This document shows, piece by piece, positions 1 to 11,125 of a stretch of DNA of 64,000 nucleotides (within the stretch, counting starts at the first letter, position 1; every line of letters starts with the position of its first letter). The stretch is from DATFRY01 sp963764695 (GTDB lineage: Bacteria; Myxococcota_A; Polyangia; Haliangiales; Haliangiaceae): the NCBI GenBank assembly GCA_963764695.1, contig CAVXTW010000022.1:372001-436000 (forward strand), in the 5' to 3' direction. The notes under the pieces are model-generated. The model searched no databases and was not told the origin of the DNA. It was given only the letters and a program-made list of their open reading frames with translations. The position numbers and the translations under genes were made by a program.

Positions 1-152
1 ATTGTGCGGGCGAAAACAAGCAGAACCCGTGCCACGCCCGCCGGTCCCAGCCGGTACGCGGCCTTGGCGTGGCCACGCGACCACATGGCCCCGCGCGACC
101 GAGACATGCGCGTCATGCCCGTCCCGTCGCTGTGCACTTTGCACCCGGGCAT
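1..152 (-). CDS. possible N-terminus of a gene running off the window
   Basis: From an ATG at 152 the minus strand is open to the window edge (about 50 codons, no stop). The first ~35 residues are polar and rich in Arg and Gly. Near the edge the sequence turns hydrophobic (VARVLLVF), which could begin a signal peptide or membrane segment. Other in-frame ATGs lie further in. The start is 2 nt beyond the stop of the sigma-54 activator on the same strand, so it could be the next gene of that operon. No family can be recognised, and the stretch may be non-coding. Confidence 0.3.
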   Translation of the reverse strand, partial: MPGCKVHSDGTGMTRMSRSRGAMWSRGHAKAAYRLGPAGVARVLLVFART

Positions 153-154
153 GG

Positions 155-1948
<1,794 letters not shown>

Positions 1949-1949
<1 letters not shown>

Positions 1950-2898
1950 CAGAACTCCCAGGACAGGCCGAGCCCGACACCGTCGGGGGCCAGGGTCGGA
2001 AACAGATGCAGAGACGAGGTGGGCGAGGGCCGCGCCGGCGTGCGGCCGGGGCGGCCGCGCTCGGGCAGGGTCTCGTCCAGGTACTCGTCGATGAGGTCGA
2101 GCGTGGCCGGGTCGAGCTCGCGCCGCACGGTGTGCTCGTAGTGGGCGAGGGAGTCGATGATGCCCCAGGCCATGAAGCCGAAGAAAAGCGCGCCGCTGGT
2201 GATCTGTGCGATCTGGAGGTTGCGGGTGGCGTCCACTTCGTCGACCGGCACGCGGCCGTTGGAGTAGCGCAGGAGCTGGTAGGCGAACAGGCTGAGCGAC
2301 ACGGTGCCGAGCGCCCCTTCGGAGACGGCGAAGAAGATGGCCTTGTTGCGCTCGCCGTTCTGGAACTGGCCGGCCCCGAACGGGACGAAGTTGATGAGGT
2401 AGTTGCGCTTCTCGAGCACGAAGGCGGTCTCGACGATGCGCTTCTTGAGCTGCTGGCGGCGCGATCGCTCCAGCCGGGCCGCCTCCTCGCGCCCCTTGCG
2501 GTCCAGCTCTCCGCGCTTCTCCTCGAAGAAGCGGACCGCGCCGCGCGAGAAGGTGGCCGTGCTGATCTCGAGGCTGGGGTCGAGCGCCAGGGCGGCCTCG
2601 ATCTCGCGGTCGGCGGAGCCGCGGTCGCCGGTCTCGAAGTAGGCCACGCCGAGCAGGAGGTGGGCCTCGGCCAGCTCGCCCGACTCGCTCAGCCGGCTCT
2701 GCGGGTAGAGCAGGCCGGTCAGCTTGGGGATGGCGTCCTTGTAGCGGCCGGTGCGGAACACCGCGCGCGCGTCGTCGAACTCCTTGGATGGCGAGGCCGC
2801 GGCCACCGACGACGACATCACGATGGCGACGCACAGGAGCGCCGACCACCGCCTGATCGCGATCGTCCCCGGTCGGCTCGACACGAGGGAACCCCTGG

Positions 2899-2911
<13 letters not shown>
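1949..2911 (-). CDS. membrane-associated TPR-like protein
   Basis: A 320-residue protein with an N-terminal hydrophobic segment (about residues 23-40, LLCVAIVMSSSVAAAS), probably a signal peptide. Helical TPR-like repeats follow (about 45-125), ending in LALDP. A basic coiled-coil-like stretch (RKGREEAARLERSRRQQLKKR) comes next, then a predicted membrane hairpin with Gly- and Phe-rich segments (FVPFGAGQFQNGERN; TSGALFFGFMAWGI). It overlaps the upstream Ser/Thr kinase gene by 13 nt and couples to the downstream sigma-54 activator by a TGATG overlap, so it is the middle gene of a three-gene operon. The FVPFGAGQFQNG segment resembles that of small-membrane-protein and DUF5683-like families, but I do not recognise a specific family. 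A role as scaffold or envelope sensor for the kinase is inference. Confidence 0.8.
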
Positions 2912-4701
<1,790 letters not shown>

Positions 4702-4722
4702 CGGTCTCGCGTCCGGCTTCTA

Positions 4723-4738
4723 CTGACACAGATGTCAG
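4723..4738. promoter_or_regulatory. inverted repeat upstream of the kinase operon
   Basis: CTGACA-N4-TGTCAG is a perfect palindrome with 6-bp arms, 22-37 nt upstream of the kinase GTG. Its place and symmetry fit an operator for a dimeric regulator. No -35/-10 pair next to it is clear, so the role is unproven. Confidence 0.35.
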
Positions 4739-4900
4739 GCCCCCGCCCGGCGTTCGTGGGCCGAGCAGCGAGCGCGAAATCGAGTCTAACCCGCGTATTT
4801 TAGGCAGCTCACCCGATGGTGGGCAACTCACCGCGTCACCGTCTATGACTTGATTATCACGGGCCCCAGCTCGAACGCCCGCGCCGAGCTGAGACCGACT

Positions 4901-6175
4901 TCACAGCTTGGCCTCGGCCTGGAGCCGTGCAAAGAACGGAAGCGCCTCGTTGAGCAGGTCGAGCCGGGGGTCGAGCTGCTTGCCGATGCCCTCGGTCACG
5001 GCGATGGCGATGTTCACCATGGTGAACGTCGCGTTCACCCGCACCCGGTGGCGACGCAGGATCCCCATCATGTCGAACACGACCTGCGACACGGCCACCT
5101 CGCCCAGCGCCTTGCCGTGGTAGCGGCCGACGAACTCCTGGATGTCGGCCTCGTAGTCGGCGTAGTCGGCCACCGCCGAGCTGGGTGAGAACTCGGACAT
5201 CAGGCGCGCCATGGTCGCCCCGTCCCCCTGTGCCCAGGCCGCGAAGTAGAGGGCAAAGATGCGGCGGTGCTGCTCGTCCAGCTCGGCGGTGAGGCCGAGG
5301 TCGAGCAGCGCGACGGTGCCGGCCTCGGTGACCAGGATGTTGCCCGGGTGCAGGTCGGCGTGGACGAAGCCGTGCTCGAACACCATGCGCAGGAGCAGGC
5401 GGAAGCCGATGCGGGCCAGGCGGGTCGGGTCGGCGTTCACGCGGCGGTGCTCCATCAGCTTCACGCCGCGCACGAAGCTCATTGTCAGCACGCGGCGCGA
5501 GCACAGCTCCGGCACCAGGTCGGGCAGCTCGACGTCGGCGTCGCCGGCGAAGTTGGAGCGGAAGCGGCGGTTGTTGCCGGCCTCGACAGTGAGATCGATC
5601 TGGGTGCGGATGGCGCGGCCGAACTCGTCCACGCTCTCGACCGGCGCCAGCAGGCGGAACGACGGCACCAGGGCCACGGCGCGGGCGAACAGGCGCATCA
5701 CCGAAAGATCGAACGACACGATCTGCTCGACGCGCGGGCGGCGCACCTTGACCGCGACCTCGCGCCCGTCCTGCATCACGGCGCGGTGCACCTGGGCCAC
5801 CGACGCGCTGGCGATGGGGGCGCGGTCGAAGCGGGCGAACACCTGGTCCGGCGCGCGCCCGAAATCCTCGCGGATGGTGCGCTCGACGTCGCGGAACGGA
5901 AACGCGCCGACGTTGTCTTGCAGCGTCTCCAGCGCGCGCACCACATGCGGCGGCAAGAGGTCGGGGCGCGTGCTCATGATCTGGCCGACCTTCACGTAGG
6001 TCGCGCCCAGCCCGCGCAAGAGCGCGCGCAGCCGGTCGGCGAACCACGCCTGCCGCCGCGCCTTGCCGCGCAGCGCGACCAGCAGCCCGACCCAGCCGAT
6101 CAGCCAGATGGCCAGCTGACTTGTGACCAGCATGGCGACCCAGATGCCGCGGATCGTGAAGGCGAGGAAGCGCAT
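4901..6175 (-). CDS. UbiB/ABC1-family atypical kinase
   Basis: A 424-residue member of the ABC1/ADCK/UbiB family, membrane-linked atypical kinases/ATPases that support quinone or lipid metabolism. Visible hallmarks are the family-specific KxGQ motif (K62-V-G-Q65 in YVKVGQIMSTR), the Ala-rich loop replacing the glycine loop (IASASVAQVHRA), the VAVKV lysine, the catalytic loop FVHADLHPGNILV and the metal-binding LLDLGLT. An N-terminal hydrophobic stretch (about 11-36) suggests membrane association, whereas E. coli UbiB anchors through its C-terminus. It is shorter than E. coli UbiB (546 aa). It stands alone between the kinase operon and the divergent acyl-CoA synthetase. A possible -10 (TACAAT on the minus strand, 6190-6195) lies 15 nt upstream. 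The exact substrate is unknown, and I see no ubiquinone genes nearby. Confidence 0.9.
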   Translation of the reverse strand: MRFLAFTIRGIWVAMLVTSQLAIWLIGWVGLLVALRGKARRQAWFADRLRALLRGLGATYVKVGQIMSTRPDLLPPHVVRALETLQDNVGAFPFRDVERTIREDFGRAPDQVFARFDRAPIASASVAQVHRAVMQDGREVAVKVRRPRVEQIVSFDLSVMRLFARAVALVPSFRLLAPVESVDEFGRAIRTQIDLTVEAGNNRRFRSNFAGDADVELPDLVPELCSRRVLTMSFVRGVKLMEHRRVNADPTRLARIGFRLLLRMVFEHGFVHADLHPGNILVTEAGTVALLDLGLTAELDEQHRRIFALYFAAWAQGDGATMARLMSEFSPSSAVADYADYEADIQEFVGRYHGKALGEVAVSQVVFDMMGILRRHRVRVNATFTMVNIAIAVTEGIGKQLDPRLDLLNEALPFFARLQAEAKL

Positions 6176-6212
6176 GCCGAGGGGAGGGCATTGTAGGGGG
6201 GATAGGAAAAAG

Positions 6213-6315
6213 AAACAGGTGACAGGCGACCGGCAACAGGCGACCGGAAACCGGAAACGAGCTCCTCCCGTTCCCTGTTTCCTGTCGCCCGTTACCTGTT
6301 ACCTGTCACCTGTTT
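6213..6315. repeat. intergenic inverted repeat of ACAGGTGACAGG units
   Basis: A 14-nt arm AAACAGGTGACAGG (6213-6226) is matched by its exact reverse complement at 6302-6315. The space between is filled with degenerate copies (GCAACAGGCGACCGG, CCTGTTTCCTGTCGCCCG, GTTACCTGTTACCTG), so the whole 103 bp can fold as a long imperfect hairpin. It lies between divergent genes, 45 nt upstream of the acyl-CoA synthetase start. It may be a dispersed palindromic repeat; counting copies in the genome would decide. Confidence 0.6.
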
Positions 6316-6344
6316 GTTTGAAACAGGGGTGACCTTGCCTCGGA

Positions 6345-6353
6345 TGCTATAAG
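6345..6353 (+). promoter_or_regulatory. extended -10 element of the acyl-CoA synthetase gene
   Basis: TGC-TATAAG is an extended -10 (TGN + TATAAG) ending 6 nt before the ATG at 6360. There is no Shine-Dalgarno and no good -35. The predicted transcript would begin at or next to the ATG, that is, leaderless. Confidence 0.45.
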
Positions 6354-6359
6354 CCCGCG

Positions 6360-8387
6360 ATGAGGGGACGCCCGGAACGTGGGGCCGTGAGAGCGGTGAC
6401 CGGTACGGCGAAGGGTTCTCGCACGCTCATCGAGATGTTCCACCGGCGCGTGGAGCGGAGTCGGGGGCGGCCGGCCTTGCGGTACAAGGCGGGCGGCCAG
6501 TGGCGCAGCCTGTCGTGGGCCGACTGGGACCGCGCGGCGCGCGAGATCGCCGGTGGGCTCGTCGACCTCGGCGTCTCGCCCGGCGACCGGATGGCGCTCC
6601 TGGCCCAGACCCGCGTCGAGTGGGCGCTGTGCGACGCGGGTGCGATGCTGGCCGGCGCGGTGGTGGTCCCGATCTATCCGTCGTCGATGCCGGATCAGGT
6701 CGAGCACATCGTGCGCGACTCCGGCGCGACGCTCATCATCGCCGACGATCCGCACCAGCTCGACAAGCTGCTCGACATGAAGTCGGACCTGGCCCACGTC
6801 GAGGCGGTGGTGCTGCTGTCCGACCGCGCCGAGCTCGAGCGGCCGGATCGCGAGGGTCGCACCACGCTCACCCTGGCCGACGTTCTGCCGGACGACTCGC
6901 CGGTGCGCGACTGGGTGCTGTCGCTCGACCAGCTGCGCGAGCGCGGCCGGGCGCTGCTCGATCGCGCGCCGCTCCGCCTGACCGCCATCGCCGACGACGT
7001 CGATCCGACGCAGGCGGCCACCATCATCTACACGTCCGGCACCACCGGCATGCCCAAGGGCGTCGTGCTCAGCCACGCCAACCTGGTCTTCGAGTGCGGC
7101 GCGGTCGAGGACCTGCTCGACCTGGGCGAGTCGGACGAGCAGCTCATGTTCCTGCCGCTGGCCCACAGCCTGGCCCGCTCGATCCTGTGGGCCGGCGTGG
7201 CCATCGGCTTCACCACCAGCTTCGCCGAGAGCTTCGCCGCGCTGCCGGCCAACCTGGCCGAGGTGCGCCCCACCATCCTGGTCGCGGTGCCGCGCGTGCT
7301 GGAGAAGGCGCACGCGCGCGTGCAGGCCGATCTGGAATCGGCGCGCAAGCAGCCGGTCGCGCGCCGCGCGGTCGACTGGGCGCTGGCCCACGGCCGCGAG
7401 CGCATGGCGGGCCCCCTGCGGGGGCCCCGCGGGCAGACCGACCAGGTCGCCGCCAGGGGGAACTTGTGGGGCAACGGGCGCCGGCGGCTCGCGCGCATCA
7501 CCGATCGGCTGGCCGACAAGCTCCTGTTCGACAAGATTCGCAACGCGTTCGGCGGGCGGATCCGCTTCCTCATCTCGGGCGGCGCGCCGCTGGCCCCCGA
7601 CATCGCCGAGTTCTTCCACGTCGCCGGCGTCACCGTGCTCGAGGGCTACGGCCTGACCGAGACGTGCGGCGCGGCCACCTGCACCCGGCCGGACGCGGTC
7701 CGCTTCGGCGCCGTCGGCCAGCCCCTGCCCGGGGTCGAGCTGCGCATCGCGTCCGACGGTGAGATCCTGATCCGCGGCGGCAACGTGATGCAGGGCTACT
7801 TCAACCATCCCGAGGCGACCGCCGAGGTGCTCGACGGGGAGGGCTGGTTTCACACCGGCGACATCGGCGCCATCGACGAGCAGGGCCGCCTCGCCATCAC
7901 CGACCGCAAGAAGGACATCATCGTCACCGCCGGCGGCAAGAACGTCGCGCCGCAGAACATCGAGAACGAGCTCAAGACCCGCTGCCCGCTCATCTCGCAG
8001 GCCGTCGTGGTCGGCGATCGCCGCAAGTACCTGGTCGCGCTCGTCACCCTGTCCGCCGACACGGCGCGCGCCTGGGCGGCGGCGGGCCGTCTGCCCGGGG
8101 CGGCCGACCTGGTCGGCGACATGGAGCGGTTCGGCCGCCATCCGGACGTGGCCAACCTGGTCGCGGGGGCCGTCGACGAGCTGAACCGCGTGCTGGCGTC
8201 CCACGAGACGATCAAGCGGTTCGCGGTCCTGCCGGCCGACTTCACCCAGGAGTCGGGGGAGCTGACCCCCAGCCTCAAGGTCAAGCGCAAGGTGGTGGTC
8301 GATCGCTACCGCGACCAGATCGAGCGCCTGTACCGCGAGGAGGCCCCGAAGCGGCCGGTTCAGGCCGAGCCGGCTGCTCGTCCGTGA
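6360..8387 (+). CDS. long-chain fatty acyl-CoA synthetase (AMP-forming)
   Basis: A 675-residue ANL-superfamily enzyme that activates fatty acids to acyl-AMP and then acyl-CoA. The AMP-binding P-loop is IIYTSGTTGMPKG, followed by FLPLAHSLAR, the A5 motif GYGLTETCG, the A7 motif GWFHTGD and the hinge/A8 region ITDRKKDIIVTAGGKNVAPQNIE. The length, and an insertion around residues 320-390 (rich in Arg and Gly: GPLRGPRGQTDQ), match the FadD15-type synthetases of actinobacteria and myxobacteria rather than the shorter medium-chain ligases. Transcription is probably from the extended -10 just upstream. A second, shorter ligase of this superfamily lies at 52460-54100. Confidence 0.93.
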   Translation: MRGRPERGAVRAVTGTAKGSRTLIEMFHRRVERSRGRPALRYKAGGQWRSLSWADWDRAAREIAGGLVDLGVSPGDRMALLAQTRVEWALCDAGAMLAGAVVVPIYPSSMPDQVEHIVRDSGATLIIADDPHQLDKLLDMKSDLAHVEAVVLLSDRAELERPDREGRTTLTLADVLPDDSPVRDWVLSLDQLRERGRALLDRAPLRLTAIADDVDPTQAATIIYTSGTTGMPKGVVLSHANLVFECGAVEDLLDLGESDEQLMFLPLAHSLARSILWAGVAIGFTTSFAESFAALPANLAEVRPTILVAVPRVLEKAHARVQADLESARKQPVARRAVDWALAHGRERMAGPLRGPRGQTDQVAARGNLWGNGRRRLARITDRLADKLLFDKIRNAFGGRIRFLISGGAPLAPDIAEFFHVAGVTVLEGYGLTETCGAATCTRPDAVRFGAVGQPLPGVELRIASDGEILIRGGNVMQGYFNHPEATAEVLDGEGWFHTGDIGAIDEQGRLAITDRKKDIIVTAGGKNVAPQNIENELKTRCPLISQAVVVGDRRKYLVALVTLSADTARAWAAAGRLPGAADLVGDMERFGRHPDVANLVAGAVDELNRVLASHETIKRFAVLPADFTQESGELTPSLKVKRKVVVDRYRDQIERLYREEAPKRPVQAEPAARP

Positions 8388-8396
8388 GCGGCAGAC

Positions 8397-8425
8397 TTGA
8401 CACAGGCTGCGCCAGGGAATAAGAA
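8397..8425 (+). promoter_or_regulatory. sigma-70-type promoter for tRNA-Val
   Basis: A perfect -35 TTGACA (8397-8402), a 17-nt spacer, then TAAGAA (8420-8425). The tRNA begins 25 nt after the -10. Confidence 0.65.
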
Positions 8426-8449
8426 ATCCGCTCTCATGCGGATCCCCGA

Positions 8450-8521
<72 letters not shown>

Positions 8522-8745
8522 CGACTGGCTCCGCCGCACCGGCGGACCTCGTCGCTAGACCCGACGTCATCACCATCGCACCAGACGCCGCCGCACTCGC
8601 CGCTGAAGCTGGCGATGTTTCTTGAGCGAGCGGCCATCCCGCCGGAGCGGCCCGGGCCAGGTCCCGCGCGCCGCACGGCGCAGCCCTGCGCGCGCTCTGC
8701 GCGCCCGGCTCGCACGTAGAGAACAACCACCAGGAGAAGACTGCC
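8522..8745 (+). other. spacer/leader between tRNA-Val and infC
   Basis: These 224 bases hold no convincing gene. A Shine-Dalgarno AGGAG (8732-8736) sits 9 nt before the AUU start of infC. In many bacteria the region before infC-rpmI-rplT carries an autoregulatory RNA leader, but I cannot identify a known leader fold here. Read-through from the tRNA promoter is possible, since no terminator is visible. Confidence 0.4.
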
Positions 8746-9453
8746 ATTCGTCCACCACCGCCAGGCAAGGGAGATAGGGATCGCCGACCGCGCGATCAGT
8801 ACCGCGTCAACCACCGGATCCGCGTCCCGGAGGTACGCGTCGTGCTGGACGACGGCACGCAGCTGGGCATCCTGACGCGCGACGAAGCGCTGCGCCTGGC
8901 GGAGGAGAAGGGGCTGGACCTGGTCGAGATCGCTGCCCGCTCGAGCCCGCCGGTGTGCCGGATCATGGACTACGGGCGGTTCAAGTACGAGCAGTCCAAG
9001 AAGCAGAAGCAGGCGCGCAAGCACGCGTCGGCGATGGAGCTCAAGGAGATCAAGTTCCGCCCCAAGACCGAGCAGCACGACATGGACTTCAAGATCGCCC
9101 ATGTGCGCCGGTTCCTGGAGGAGGGCAACAAGTGCCGCCTGGTCATCGTGTTCCGCGGCCGCGAGATCACTCACCCCGAGACCGGGGTCAAGGTGCTCAA
9201 CCGGGTCGTGGACGCGACTCAGGACATCGCCACCGTCGAGGTCCGTCCCAGTCTCGAGGGCAAGCGCATGATGATGATCCTGGGCCCCAAGGCGGGACTG
9301 GTGCGCCGGGCCAAGGCCGCCGCGCCGTCTCCGGGACCGCGTAACCTCGAGGAAGAGGTCATGGCTGCCGAAAGGACACAGCCCCCCGGGCCCACCCCGG
9401 CCCCCGGGGCGGGCCAGCAGGCCCCGAATCCGCCTCCCGAACGCGTCGAGTAG
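8746..9453 (+). CDS. infC: translation initiation factor IF-3 with AUU start
   Basis: IF-3 binds the 30S subunit and checks start-codon pairing. Conserved sequence begins upstream of any ATG or GTG: in frame from 8794 it reads DQYRVNHRIRVPEVRVVL, the normal IF-3 N-terminus. The only sensible start is ATT at 8746, 9 nt after AGGAG, giving 235 aa; the GTG at 8842 would remove essential sequence. The N-domain (LGILTRDEALRLAEEKGLDLV), the linker rich in Lys and Gln, and the C-domain (KEIKFRP, VRRFLEEGNKCRLVIVFRGRE) are all present. Beyond the usual end (MMMILGPK) there is a 53-residue Ala/Pro-rich tail ending PPPERVE. Rare start codons on infC are known to allow self-control by IF-3. Leads the rpmI-rplT-pheST block. 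Confidence 0.95.
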   Translation: MRPPPPGKGDRDRRPRDQYRVNHRIRVPEVRVVLDDGTQLGILTRDEALRLAEEKGLDLVEIAARSSPPVCRIMDYGRFKYEQSKKQKQARKHASAMELKEIKFRPKTEQHDMDFKIAHVRRFLEEGNKCRLVIVFRGREITHPETGVKVLNRVVDATQDIATVEVRPSLEGKRMMMILGPKAGLVRRAKAAAPSPGPRNLEEEVMAAERTQPPGPTPAPGAGQQAPNPPPERVE

Positions 9454-9502
9454 CACGGAGCTGCTTGCTTTTCGGCCCGACCTCAGGAAAATACACGCCC
9501 TC

Positions 9503-9700
9503 ATGCCCAAGATGAAATCCAAGTCGGGCGCCAAGAAGCGGTTCCGAGCGACCGCCTCCGGCAAGTTCAAGCGCTCCCAGAAGGGCAAGCGCCACATCCT
9601 GACCAAGAAGTCGCAGAAGCGGAAGCGTCAGCTCCGCAAGGGCGCGCTGGTGCACGAGACGCAGGAGCACCAGATCCGCGCCATGCTGCCCTACGCCTAA
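9503..9700 (+). CDS. rpmI: 50S ribosomal protein L35
   Basis: A 65-residue, very basic protein starting MPKMKSKSGAKKRF and containing the L35 signature (GKFKRSQKGKRHILTKKS). The length is the family norm. It lies 49 nt after infC, with AGGAAA upstream of the ATG, and 18 nt before rplT, the standard infC-rpmI-rplT order. Confidence 0.97.
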   Translation: MPKMKSKSGAKKRFRATASGKFKRSQKGKRHILTKKSQKRKRQLRKGALVHETQEHQIRAMLPYA

Positions 9701-9718
9701 GAAAGAGACAGGAAAGCC

Positions 9719-10066
9719 ATGCCCCGCGCAAAACGAGGTTTCAAGGCCCGCCGCCGGCGCAACCGCGTCCTCAAGGCGGCCTCGGGCTATCGCGGCAAGC
9801 GCCACTCGTGCCACGCGATCGCGATGGAGACGCTGCAGCACGCGTGGATGCACATGTACCGCAACCGGAAGAAGCGAAAGCGCGACTTCCGGGCCCTGTG
9901 GATCGTGCGCATCAACGCGGCGGTTCGCCCGCTCGGCCACAGCTACTCGAAGGTGATCGGCGCGTTCAAGAAGAGCGACATCCAGCTCAACCGGAAGATG
10001 CTGGCCGAGATCGCGATCAGCGACCCGGCCACCTTCCAGGCCATCGTGTCAACGGCGGTCGCCTAG
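9719..10066 (+). CDS. rplT: 50S ribosomal protein L20
   Basis: 115 residues, the usual size. The basic N-terminal extension (MPRAKRGFKARRRRNRVLK) needed for 50S assembly is followed by the globular domain (WIVRINAAVRPLGHSYSKVI, LNRKMLAEIA). AGGAAA precedes the ATG. L20 often represses its own operon; no specific operator can be pointed to here. It ends with TAG, 23 nt before the preferred pheS start. Confidence 0.97.
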   Translation: MPRAKRGFKARRRRNRVLKAASGYRGKRHSCHAIAMETLQHAWMHMYRNRKKRKRDFRALWIVRINAAVRPLGHSYSKVIGAFKKSDIQLNRKMLAEIAISDPATFQAIVSTAVA

Positions 10067-10089
10067 CTGCTCTTCTCTTGCCGCCGCCG

Positions 10090-11124
<1,035 letters not shown>

Positions 11125-11125
11125 C

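Noticed and set aside
6306..8204. A 632-codon minus-strand open frame opposite the acyl-CoA synthetase
   Set aside because: No domain; the plus-strand gene has all ANL motifs.
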